Assembly: GCF_018138145.1 (NCBI RefSeq)
Contig: NZ_CP073104.1
Location: forward strand, 4,345,001-4,409,000
Length of the DNA stretch: 64,000 nt
From: Pseudomonas sp. SCA2728.1_7
GTDB lineage: Bacteria; Pseudomonadota; Gammaproteobacteria; Pseudomonadales; Pseudomonadaceae
Direction of reading: 5' to 3'
The notes under the pieces were generated by a model, which searched no databases, was not told the DNA's origin, and worked only from the letters and a program-made list of their open reading frames with translations. Positions 42,907 through 50,954 of the stretch are shown in pieces. Made by a program: the position numbers and the translations under genes. Positions within the stretch are counted from its first letter, which is position 1; each line of letters starts with the position of its first letter.

Positions 42907-45218
42907 GACATCAGCTCTACTCGGCGCCCCGGACAATCGAGGTGCAGAAAGTCCGCCGTCGACCAGCGACGGTAGAGCACTTCGCCGGCGCCAATCACCG
43001 CCGGCAAACCAAGTTCACCGGCACGGATCGCCATGTGCGAATTGGCCCCGCCCCACGCGGTGATCAGCCCGGCAATCGGGTAGGCGAACAGCCAGTCAAA
43101 TCCCGGATCGGCATTGGGAATGCAGACGATCGCCCCGGCGAGTTTTTCCCGGTCATCACACAGCACCACCGGCGCGGTCACGCGTTTTTGCGTGATGAAG
43201 TTGGGCGCCGTTTCCGGCCACTCGAAACACCAGACATCTTCTGGGCAGGTGATCACCGGCGGTAGCGACACCTTGAGCGTTTCGGCATAACGCGCCTTGC
43301 CCTGTTCGATGCTGCGCATCAGCACTTCCTTCGGATCTGCTGCGGCGACATGCAGCTCCTGGAAGGCGCTGATGTCGCAATAGGCCAGATCCTCACGATC
43401 AATGCCGTACTGCGCACCGACCTGCGCGATCAGCGCCAAGGCATCGGAGAGGTTACGCGTGAAGTGAAACTTGGCCAGCTCGCGCAGCTCGATGCCGTTC
43501 TGCAGGAAGTCCAGCAGCCCCACCGGATCAGGCTGCAGGCCATGGGCCTCGAGCTGTTTGACGATTTCGCGCATCTGCGGCAGCGTCAGGGAAAACGGTC
43601 GCAGCGGTTCCGGCGCGGCGGGGCTTTGCGTCCAGTCGAAATACAGCTCCGGCGCCTCGTCGTAACGCGGCGAGAGGATGTCGTAAGTGCCCGGTCGCAA
43701 ATGCCCGTAACGGGCGAGGAACGTGGTTTTGTCGAGGGTGGCGCGGTCACGGGCCAACTGCCCGCTGACCGTGGAAACCCCGGCCATGAACGCATCGTAA
43801 TCCGCCTGCGAAAACACGCCGACGCTGACCAGCGATCGCAGCATCTGCACGGCAACAAACCCGGCGCGGGCCAGCCCGGCGAAGGGCAGCGTGCCGTAAC
43901 GCTTGGCATCCTCCAGCAGCCAGTAGATGCGTTCGAGTGGATCGGCATTGGAGGCCAGCAGCTCTTCGCGACGAGCGTTGAGCACCTCGAGCTTGTTGGC
44001 ATCGCTGCGCCACAAACCGTCCTTGGGGTGCACGATGCGGTTGGTCAGCTTGCGCAGACTGGTGCTGATGGCGTCCAGTTCATGCTCAAGAAAACCGGCA
44101 CTGCGCAAACGCTCCAGTTGCTGCGACAAGTCGAGGGTGTAGCAGGAGAAAACGATCTCGAACTCTACCTTGTCGTGCAGCGTCGGTTCCGCCAGCAAGC
44201 GATCGATGTAGTAATCGACCAAGCGCCCCGCCAGTCCTTCATCAAGATCGGCCGGAATGAACGAGTTGAACGACAGACGCACGTCGATATACGGCAGACC
44301 GAAAAAATGCGGCATCAGCGGGAAGCTGCGCAAGTTACGGTAGCCATAGTTGTGGCGCTGGTAGGCCCAGATCGAGTCAGTGACCAGATCCCGATACAGC
44401 GAAAGCGCCAGCGGTTTGGGCCGGATACCGATGATCTCGGCCGGGTTCCAGTCGGGCATTACGCCGTACACCGTGCGCTGACCGATCAGAAATGGATGCG
44501 GACGCATGCCGCGTTCGACTTTGCTCTGAATGCTTTGCAGGCGGGCGAACTGGGTGGCCGCAGACTCAGGCGCCGTCGGCAGAATCAGTGGCCGGGCTTG
44601 CAGCAGCCAGAGTGTCTCGCCTTCAGCATCGCGGGTGACTGCGAACTCGCAGTCGACCGGCCGATCACCAAACAGGCTGAGCAATTCCTCGAGCAAGGCC
44701 ACCACCGGTGCGAGCGACGCGGGCGCTGCCACTGCACTGTGCGCCGCCTGCTGCCAGAGCCGCCCACCCATGCCGCCAGTGACGGCGGCGGTGTCATCGC
44801 CCTCCGACCAGTTCACCACGCGATACGGTGCGCAGGTGTTGGGGTCGTGAGAGAAGGCCACGCCGGAGCGCAGCACATTGCCGAGCATTGGCTGAATCAG
44901 GATCTCGTCAGTCAGGTGCACATCGCCGTAACTGGCGATGACGTGTTCGATCGCCGAGACCAGTCCAGCCTCATCGACATTCGGCACCGACAGGAAGGCG
45001 CCGGCGAATGACGCCTGCGCACTGTCCTCGCGTCCGCAACTGGAGCGTACGATCCACGGAGCGCTCGGCAGCCGACGCTGGATGTTCTCAACGCAGGCGC
45101 GCTGATCCAGTTGCCAGTCCGCCACAGTGAACGCCAGCAACGGCGCAATGTGCGCCGAGGCGAGCCGCCCTTGCAGGCTGGTCAGGGTGCCGGCCTTGGT
45201 TGAGAAATGCAGGGCCAT
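42903..45218 (-). CDS. PEP-synthase-like ATP-grasp kinase; candidate L-glutamine kinase
   Basis: A 771-residue protein built like PEP synthase/PPDK but with an unusual middle. N-terminal ATP-grasp: WIVRSSCGREDSAQASFAGA (near 55-75), GGMGGRLWQ, and DCEFAVTRDAEGETLWLLQA. C-terminal swivelling phosphohistidine domain: WGGANSHMAIRAGELGLPAV with His728. The PEP/pyruvate barrel is absent. This is the architecture and length of Cj1418, which phosphorylates the amide nitrogen of L-glutamine. It starts six bases after the methyltransferase stop. Rifampin phosphotransferase-like kinases share the fold, so substrate must be tested. Confidence 0.82.
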   Translation of the reverse strand: MALHFSTKAGTLTSLQGRLASAHIAPLLAFTVADWQLDQRACVENIQRRLPSAPWIVRSSCGREDSAQASFAGAFLSVPNVDEAGLVSAIEHVIASYGDVHLTDEILIQPMLGNVLRSGVAFSHDPNTCAPYRVVNWSEGDDTAAVTGGMGGRLWQQAAHSAVAAPASLAPVVALLEELLSLFGDRPVDCEFAVTRDAEGETLWLLQARPLILPTAPESAATQFARLQSIQSKVERGMRPHPFLIGQRTVYGVMPDWNPAEIIGIRPKPLALSLYRDLVTDSIWAYQRHNYGYRNLRSFPLMPHFFGLPYIDVRLSFNSFIPADLDEGLAGRLVDYYIDRLLAEPTLHDKVEFEIVFSCYTLDLSQQLERLRSAGFLEHELDAISTSLRKLTNRIVHPKDGLWRSDANKLEVLNARREELLASNADPLERIYWLLEDAKRYGTLPFAGLARAGFVAVQMLRSLVSVGVFSQADYDAFMAGVSTVSGQLARDRATLDKTTFLARYGHLRPGTYDILSPRYDEAPELYFDWTQSPAAPEPLRPFSLTLPQMREIVKQLEAHGLQPDPVGLLDFLQNGIELRELAKFHFTRNLSDALALIAQVGAQYGIDREDLAYCDISAFQELHVAAADPKEVLMRSIEQGKARYAETLKVSLPPVITCPEDVWCFEWPETAPNFITQKRVTAPVVLCDDREKLAGAIVCIPNADPGFDWLFAYPIAGLITAWGGANSHMAIRAGELGLPAVIGAGEVLYRRWSTADFLHLDCPGRRVELMS

Positions 45219-45224
45219 CAGCGG

Positions 45225-45974
45225 TTATCTCAGTTGAGCAACCCAGATGTTGGTCGAGTACGGAATCTGGATCGACGGCGTCTGCAGGCTTTTCAGGTAG
45301 TCGTCGATGGCCGCGATCACTTCATGGAAGCTGGCGCCAGCCTGACGCTCCAGCGTGGCGTGCGAGCGCCAGGCTTCGAGGCATTCTTCGATCGACTGCT
45401 CGTGAATCACGCGGGCATCCAGATGCACGACCGGGCCGAACAGTTCGCTGGCGTCGATCACGGCAGTCTGGTCTTCGCGACGGGTGCCGTAGCCATAACC
45501 GGCCACGCGCTCTTTGATGATCGCTTCGATGCGCGCCTGGATCGGGTCTTCCAGATTGCGGTGGTTCCACATGCAGGCAAACCAGCCGCGCGGCTTGAGA
45601 ATACGCGCGGTTTCCTTGAGGGCCTGCTGACGATCGCAGACGTTGAAGGAGCTGCCGAAGGTGACCATGTCGAACGCTTGCGTCGACTGGCCGGTAGCTT
45701 CACCGGTGCCTTCGTGCCATTTGACGTTCGGCAGTTCGGCGGTGCGCTTGATGCCATTACCGCGCATCGCGTCGTTGGGTTCTACCGCTGTGACATCCAG
45801 GCCGCGGGCGGCCAGCATCAGCGTCAAGTGCGCAACACCCGCGCCGACGTCGCAGAACTTGTCGCCTTGCTCGGCACCGGCAATCGACAGCATGGCGTCG
45901 ATGGCCGCGTCGGCGTAGTCAGGGCGCTTCAAATAGGCATCGGCCAGAGTGGTGTAGTCCCATTCGGTTTTCAT
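45225..45974 (-). CDS. Class I SAM-dependent methyltransferase
   Basis: A 249-residue Methyltransf_11/25-type enzyme. The SAM site is FCDVGAGVAHLTLMLA (motif I), with VTAVEPNDAMRG (acidic motif II) and ARILKPRGWFACMW (motif post-III). In the C. jejuni MeOPN pathway Cj1419 and Cj1420 are methyltransferases of the phosphoramidate; this single gene is the candidate equivalent. It begins two bases after the kinase-like gene stop and six bases before the next start, so it is part of the operon. The acceptor is not shown by sequence. Confidence 0.82.
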   Translation of the reverse strand: MKTEWDYTTLADAYLKRPDYADAAIDAMLSIAGAEQGDKFCDVGAGVAHLTLMLAARGLDVTAVEPNDAMRGNGIKRTAELPNVKWHEGTGEATGQSTQAFDMVTFGSSFNVCDRQQALKETARILKPRGWFACMWNHRNLEDPIQARIEAIIKERVAGYGYGTRREDQTAVIDASELFGPVVHLDARVIHEQSIEECLEAWRSHATLERQAGASFHEVIAAIDDYLKSLQTPSIQIPYSTNIWVAQLR

Positions 45975-45976
45975 AG

Positions 45977-46519
45977 TCAGTTCCTTCGAAGAATTTTAGG
46001 GAGCAAATCATCGGCCAGGTGTTGGCTGGAGCGTTCGCGATCGAACTCAACCAGGCAGTCGGCGGCCAGCGGTTCATCAATGGCCAGGTCGAGCCCGGCA
46101 ACGTTGTGCAGTTCGCCTGCATCGAAACGGCGATAGATGTCCTTGGGGTCGCGACGACGCAACTCCTCGACGGGCACCTTCAGATAAATCTCGAAATATT
46201 TGGGCAGGTGGGCGCGGTTCCACTCGTGAACCTCGCGAAACAGCGAGATCGTGGCGATCACCACGGTTTGTCCCTGTGCAGCGATCATTTTGCACAGACG
46301 AGCGTATTGCAGAGCGAGGGCCAGGCGACCTTCGCGGCCATGGTTCTGTGAGTTGGCAGCGGCTGCGCCGAATACTTCGCGCAATTCATCGCCATCGAGC
46401 ATGACCACCGATCGTCTTTCAGCACGCAGTCTGGCAACCAATTCACCGGCCAGCGTTGATTTGCCCGCTCCTGAAAGGCCCGTAATCCAGATTACCTGTC
46501 CACCCGCATCACATTTCAT
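45977..46519 (-). CDS. CysC-like P-loop kinase; candidate cytidine diphosphoramidate kinase
   Basis: A 180-residue APS-kinase-like protein. The P-loop is GLSGAGKST (14-22), then VVMLDGDELREVFG. In the place where true APS kinases have ISPFRxxR, this protein has ATISLFREVHEWNR, a variant seen in CysC-like kinases of sugar/phosphonate-type clusters. No sulphate-assimilation gene is nearby. In C. jejuni, Cj1415 phosphorylates cytidine diphosphoramidate at the 3'-hydroxyl. First gene of the operon; the ribosome-binding site is weak. Confidence 0.8.
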   Translation of the reverse strand: MKCDAGGQVIWITGLSGAGKSTLAGELVARLRAERRSVVMLDGDELREVFGAAAANSQNHGREGRLALALQYARLCKMIAAQGQTVVIATISLFREVHEWNRAHLPKYFEIYLKVPVEELRRRDPKDIYRRFDAGELHNVAGLDLAIDEPLAADCLVEFDRERSSQHLADDLLPKILRRN

Positions 46520-46592
46520 AGTGTTCTGACTTGTGTTCGATTCGAGTGTATCGGCAGGCTGTTTCCTCGCATGAGGTCAGGCCTGCGTTATT

Positions 46593-47765
46593 TTACTGTT
46601 TGTCCCGCTCGTTAATGTCCCCGAAAGAGTCAATCGAGAGCGGGCAATACTTCGACTCGTGCCGGTATTCAATCAGGTCGTGGAACACTTCCTGAGGCAG
46701 GGGCAAGTCGCGGTATTGTGCCTGGTAGAACTTGTTGTATATGTAATAGCTATCTTCCGGTTTCAGCAGGCTGAACCCTAGTGCCATGTCTCTGAGCTCA
46801 TTGCTGCTTCTGGCAATTGGCAACAGGTTGTCCATTTGCTTTAGCCAGGCGTCGACCGTGAGATTGCTCTCTTCGGTAAAGGGCACGTAATAAATCGGCA
46901 GCTTGCAGGTGTTGAGCATGAACGAAACGCCACCGGTGGATGCATCGGTGATGACCGTGTCGCATTGTGCGTAGAAAACTGTGCTGCTGGTCCCTGCCTT
47001 GTCGATGGTTATCCAGTCATGGGCAGACAGTTGCTCGCACAGATCCTTCACGGTCGGATGGGAAAGTTCGGCCATATACGGACGCAAGATGAAGGTTGCG
47101 TGGGGAATTTGCGACTTGACTGCATTGATGACGGTCTGCAGGTTTTCATACAGTGTCGCCCCGTTCGGGCAGATACCCACTTGGGTCGGCAGAAGCCCTA
47201 CGACATAGTCGTCCGAGGTTTTTTTCGCAGGCGGTGATGATTCAAAGATGCCGGGAATCTTCACCGGCAGCGTAGCGACCGGGCTGGTGATGCGCATGTC
47301 CGAACGCAAGGCCAGCCCATCGATCAACATTGTTTTCAGGGCCTTTCTGTCGCGACGGTATGCCTGCAGCCCGGCCGTCATCAAATCAAAGCCCGACCGG
47401 GAAGAGGAGATGATCGCATCCCAGTAAGAGGTCAGCTCAGCGTAGTAATACTTGTCTTTGGTCGGCATCCCGACATTGCCGTGGCTGATGAAGATGCCAA
47501 AATTTGAATGGTCCAGCAGACGCCCGGCGTAGGCATCATTTGAGATGACAACCTGCGATTTCAGGCTCGCAATGAAGTCATTGCCAACCTGCTTTACCGG
47601 GTAATCGAGGACGGCTTCGACTTCCTCCCGGCTTGAGCCGGTGCGATCAGTGTTGAGGACGACACAGTTATATTTTTCTCGAAGCGAGTTGAGCGCCGGG
47701 ATCAGATACTCGAGATATGTTTTGCCACCGTCCGCCACGTTGCTGAGCAAATAAACTGTTTTCAT
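46593..47765 (-). CDS. CDP-glycerol glycerophosphotransferase-like protein
   Basis: A 390-residue protein, starting MKTVYLLSNVADGGKTYLEY. The C-terminal half resembles the Glyphos_transf/TagB-TagF fold: FISHGNVGMPTKDKYY aligns with the HG-x-K block and CDTVITDASTGGVSFMLNTC with the ITDYSS block, where a nucleotide-linked donor binds. GC is visibly lower than in neighbours. It lies 73 bases upstream of the phosphoramidate-type operon on the same strand. It could transfer a phospho-group or build a polymer. No strong ribosome-binding site is seen; a TTG at 47810 is an alternative start. Function uncertain. Confidence 0.6.
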   Translation of the reverse strand: MKTVYLLSNVADGGKTYLEYLIPALNSLREKYNCVVLNTDRTGSSREEVEAVLDYPVKQVGNDFIASLKSQVVISNDAYAGRLLDHSNFGIFISHGNVGMPTKDKYYYAELTSYWDAIISSSRSGFDLMTAGLQAYRRDRKALKTMLIDGLALRSDMRITSPVATLPVKIPGIFESSPPAKKTSDDYVVGLLPTQVGICPNGATLYENLQTVINAVKSQIPHATFILRPYMAELSHPTVKDLCEQLSAHDWITIDKAGTSSTVFYAQCDTVITDASTGGVSFMLNTCKLPIYYVPFTEESNLTVDAWLKQMDNLLPIARSSNELRDMALGFSLLKPEDSYYIYNKFYQAQYRDLPLPQEVFHDLIEYRHESKYCPLSIDSFGDINERDKQ

Positions 47766-48123
47766 AATGAAGTTTTGCTTTTTTAGTTGTTTAAATAAGG
47801 CCAATGTCAAACGGAGTAATAACGTCGGGCGAGGGCTTTTTTAGTTGTCTGGATTTAAGCTAATGACCAGATACACGCACCCAGGCCAGGTTTGGCCTGG
47901 GTTATGAATACGCTGGTTGATCGAGCGGCTTTGCCCGGTGAACAGTAGAAATCTTGTCCATGATATCCCGCCTCCATTTCCACGCTGAAAAATGCTCGAT
48001 GTCTTGACGATAGACGGATAAGTCGTAAAAAAGAGCGCTGTCGTTATATCACATGTCGGTCAATGGCCATCAGCGCTCGATGGTTATTTTCGGGGCAGTC
48101 CGTTGCGAGGAGCGTTGTCATTT
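47766..48123. other. Low-GC leader/intergenic region with a GC-rich hairpin
   Basis: About 360 bases with no supported gene. CCCAGGCCA-GGTT-TGGCCTGGG (47880-47901) is a perfect nine-pair hairpin, about 115 bases upstream of the transferase-like start and without a T run, so not a classic terminator. No JUMPstart/ops sequence was found. Composition is more AT-rich than the core genome. Confidence 0.5.
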
Positions 48124-49617
48124 TCATTGTGTTGCCGGGCGATACTGCAAAGCCTCCGCCAAGTGTTCGCGCGTGATGTCCTTTTCCTGGCTCAGATCGG
48201 CCAATGTCCTGGCGACCTTGAGCAACCTGTGCGCTGAGCGCAGTGACAGGGTCAGCCGTTCACAGGCTGACTCCAGCCAGGTCTCATCGGCTGTGGATAA
48301 CTTGCAGTGACGACGCAGGCCTGGCAGATCAAGAAACGCATTGGCACATCCCTGGCGTTTCTGTTGTCGCTCGCGAGCCTCGGCTACCAACGCGGCCGCA
48401 CTGGCGCTGTCTTCTCCTGGCTTTACCGCAGGGTTCAGCGCTGTCGCCTCCCGCGCTACCGTCAAGTGCAAATCGATTCGGTCCAGTAGCGGCCCTGACA
48501 ACTTGTTGCGATAGCGTTGGACCATGTCCGGCGTGCACGAACACTTGCCACTGGGTTCGCCAAGATATCCACAGGGGCACGGGTTCATCGCGGCCACCAA
48601 CTGAAAGCGCGCGGGAAAACGCACGCGATCCTTGGCCCGGGCGATGACGATATGCCCGGACTCCAAAGGCTCGCGCAGGACCTCCAGGACCTTGCGATCA
48701 AACTCCGGCAGTTCGTCGAGAAACAACACACCATGATGGGCCAGGGTGATTTCGCCGGGTTGCGGTTTTGAGCTGCCACCGACCAGTGCCGGCCCGGATG
48801 CCGAATGGTGCGGTTGCCGGAAGGGACGCTGCGGCCAATGGGTCAGTGGCGCGCCACTGGCAACTGACTGAATCGCCGCGACCTCCAGCGCTTCACTTTC
48901 GGTCAGCGGCGGAAGCAGGCCCGGCAATCGGCTGGCCAACAATGTTTTACCGGTTCCCGGAGGCCCGCTGAACAACAGGTTATGCGCCCCCGCAGCAGCA
49001 ATCAGCAACGCCCGTTTCGCCGCCAGTTGGCCCTGCACTTCATTCAAGTCCGGATAGGGCTTGCTGGCATGCATCAACCCGTCAGATACATAGGGCTCAA
49101 CCGGCGTATGCCCATTGAAATGCGCCACCGCCTCCAGCAAATGATCTACCGCAAACACCTTCAACCCCGAGGCCAGACACGCCTCCTCGGCATTCGCGCG
49201 CGGCACCACCAGCGCACGCCCCGCCTTGCGCGCCGCCAACGCTGCCGGCAACACCCCGCGCACCGCCCTTACTGCGCCGGACAACGCCAACTCACCCAGA
49301 CATTCCACATCATCCAGCGTCAGACACGGCACCTGCACACTCGCCGACAGAATCCCCAAGGCAATTGCCAGATCAAACCGCCCACCATCCTTGGGCAGAT
49401 CCGCCGGTGCCAGATTCAAGGTGATCCGCCGCGCCGGAAACTGCAGCCCGGAATTGATGATCGCGCTGCGCACCCGATCCTTGCTCTCCTTCACCGCCGC
49501 CTCGGGCAGACCGACCATGGTCAGCGACGGCAGACCATTGGCCAGATGAACTTCGACGGTGACAGCGGGGGCTTCCACGCCAATCTGGGCGCGACTGTGG
49601 ACGATGGAGAGAGACAT
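48124..49617 (-). CDS. comM: YifB family Mg-chelatase-like AAA+ ATPase ComM
   Basis: ComM is a hexameric helicase that promotes branch migration in natural transformation. The 497-residue protein has an N-terminal Lon-protease-like domain (LPSLTMVGLPEAAVKESKDR), then the AAA+ core with Walker A FSGPPGTGKTLLASRLPGLL, Walker B GVLFLDELPEFDR and CPCGYLGEPSGKCSCTPD (zinc-like cysteines), and the C-terminal Mg_chelatase domain. Length is typical. It is next to the accessory insertion at 49.7-51.8 kb. Confidence 0.95.
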   Translation of the reverse strand: MSLSIVHSRAQIGVEAPAVTVEVHLANGLPSLTMVGLPEAAVKESKDRVRSAIINSGLQFPARRITLNLAPADLPKDGGRFDLAIALGILSASVQVPCLTLDDVECLGELALSGAVRAVRGVLPAALAARKAGRALVVPRANAEEACLASGLKVFAVDHLLEAVAHFNGHTPVEPYVSDGLMHASKPYPDLNEVQGQLAAKRALLIAAAGAHNLLFSGPPGTGKTLLASRLPGLLPPLTESEALEVAAIQSVASGAPLTHWPQRPFRQPHHSASGPALVGGSSKPQPGEITLAHHGVLFLDELPEFDRKVLEVLREPLESGHIVIARAKDRVRFPARFQLVAAMNPCPCGYLGEPSGKCSCTPDMVQRYRNKLSGPLLDRIDLHLTVAREATALNPAVKPGEDSASAAALVAEARERQQKRQGCANAFLDLPGLRRHCKLSTADETWLESACERLTLSLRSAHRLLKVARTLADLSQEKDITREHLAEALQYRPATQ

Positions 49618-49970
49618 GGTCGTTCCTTGAGCTGAATCGGGGGCCGCTTCCTGCGGGTTTTTGAAGGGTAGTTGAGCCGGGTTTCAGTGCTGAAATAGAG
49701 GTTTACAAGACGTATCAAGACCCGATGGGCTGTCACTGCTTGCCTGAATTGGAGCGTTGACTCTCGCCCGGCATTGACGGATCCTCCCGCTCGAGGACTG
49801 CAACTGCGCATTCGTCGGGACTGGGCACCAGTAAAAGCTCCCCCGCATTTTTGGCAGCAGAGAAAGCTGGTTTCTCTGAAGTAGTGACGACGGGCCAGCT
49901 CGTCGGATTCTGAACCCATGGTTGCAAAGCCAGGAGCTAAAGAATCGCTGCGACTACTCCTCCAAACACA
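49618..49970. other. Intergenic DNA between comM and the accessory genes
   Basis: About 350 bases. A 64-codon TTG-started frame at 49733-49927 (minus) lacks a ribosome-binding site and recognisable similarity; no feature is supported here. Confidence 0.4.
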
Positions 49971-49999
49971 AAAAAGGCGTCCTATGGACGCCTTTTTAT
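49971..49999 (-). terminator. Bidirectional terminator after the 56-aa gene
   Basis: AAAAAGGCGTCC-TAT-GGACGCCTTTTT: twelve complementary pairs with A and T runs, just downstream of the small gene on the minus strand. Confidence 0.9.
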
Positions 50000-50006
50000 T
50001 TTTGAC

Positions 50007-50177
50007 TCAGGATCTTTTACCGGCCAGCGGGCCGCTTGGCTCAAGCTCTGGCCCACACGTAACAGCAACTTCAATAAATCGCCGTTGGTTGGCTGACATA
50101 TCCCCAGCCAACCGGAGTGCTTCGAGATGTAGTTCAACAATCTGAAGAAGCTTTGCCTTTCGCTTTTTTGGGCTCAT
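50007..50177 (-). CDS. Small hypothetical protein, 56 residues
   Basis: A 56-residue protein starting MSPKKRKAKLLQIVELHLEA and ending GPLAGKRS. GAGGTG lies five bases before the ATG, a strong ribosome-binding site, and a terminator begins eight bases after the stop, which supports a real gene. The N-terminus is lysine/arginine-rich; the middle could form helices. It follows the GNAT-like gene by 35 bases on the same strand, so the pair looks like an operon. I do not recognise a family. Confidence 0.6.
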   Translation of the reverse strand: MSPKKRKAKLLQIVELHLEALRLAGDMSANQRRFIEVAVTCGPELEPSGPLAGKRS

Positions 50178-50212
50178 ACGCACCTCGTGCGATTGGGTTG
50201 TTGATTTCGATG

Positions 50213-50758
50213 TTATTGACCGTTCACAGAAATGACAAGCCGGTTGGTGTGGTCGAATTCGAACCCCAGTTTCCGGTAGTAAAAAACAACATTCGGATCA
50301 GGATCCTGAATCTCGATTTCTTTGCATCCTAGCGCTCGCGCATAGTGATCTGCGACAAGCAGAGCAATTGGCGCGATCCTGCCGCGAAGCGGGTGCGCCC
50401 TATCCGGATGCCCTTCCAACAGAACAATCTTTAAGCAGATAGAGCTTGCGCGCGGGGTCGCATAGCACATGCCGCAAAGAGTCTGTTTGTACCATATCGC
50501 CAAATCCAGACCTTTCGCATCTTTACTTTTCCAGTCTGCAACGTCATCCCAAGGGAAAACTGTTGGCCCCTCCCAGAGAAAGTATTGCTTTATCGCTGCT
50601 GGGGTAATTGGCTCAAACTTGACCGCTGCTGCATCAATATTTGGGATTCTCGGGGCAATGTCCTTGAGAAAGAATTTGTAGGCGATCTTTCGCGAGTTTG
50701 ATCTGAATGTCTGGTTACGAAGATCCGTTGCTTTGCCTTTTCTTCTCATTGTTTTCAT
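50213..50758 (-). CDS. GNAT-like N-acetyltransferase
   Basis: A protein of about 181 residues. The C-terminal part has the GNAT pattern: APIALLVADHYARALGCKEI (acetyl-CoA-binding region) and DPDPNVVFYYRKLGFEFDH, the usual final motif. The N-terminus is basic (MKTMRRKGKATDLRNQTFRS). GC is lower than in neighbouring core genes. The ribosome-binding site is weak; ATGs at 50758 or 50749 are both possible. It sits in an insertion between comM and ubiK, before the 56-aa gene. The substrate is unknown. Confidence 0.65.
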   Translation of the reverse strand: MKTMRRKGKATDLRNQTFRSNSRKIAYKFFLKDIAPRIPNIDAAAVKFEPITPAAIKQYFLWEGPTVFPWDDVADWKSKDAKGLDLAIWYKQTLCGMCYATPRASSICLKIVLLEGHPDRAHPLRGRIAPIALLVADHYARALGCKEIEIQDPDPNVVFYYRKLGFEFDHTNRLVISVNGQ

Positions 50759-50896
50759 CTGTTTGGATCTGGTCGCAGAAGATAGCCAGCAGAGAGGGGG
50801 CAGCGAAATCAGACGTGGCGGACGCGTTTTGTAGGACGTTACTTCTGTGAGTGGAGGATTTCGGAGTAGGAGGGGTGGAGATAACGAAGACACAAA

Positions 50897-50932
50897 AAAG
50901 GTCATTTCAGTGGTATCGCTGAAATGACCTTT
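50897..50932 (-). terminator. Terminator of the BRO-family gene
   Basis: AAAGGTCATTTCAG and CTGAAATGACCTTT form a 14-pair stem with an eight-base loop; on the minus strand it is followed by a T run. Confidence 0.88.
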
Positions 50933-50954
50933 GGTGAGGTTGCAGCGCAAAAAT

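Noticed and set aside
43350..45011. 553-codon plus-strand frame opposite the kinase gene
   Set aside because: No recognisable domain; the minus strand has the ATP-grasp and phosphohistidine motifs.
45977..46519. Adenylylsulfate kinase of sulphate assimilation
   Set aside because: The APS motif is altered and no sulphate genes are near; the operon points elsewhere.
47880..47901. Hairpin read as a rho-independent terminator
   Set aside because: No T run on either strand; left as an unexplained leader structure.
49733..49927. 64-codon minus-strand frame with TTG start
   Set aside because: No ribosome-binding site or similarity; not supported as a gene.
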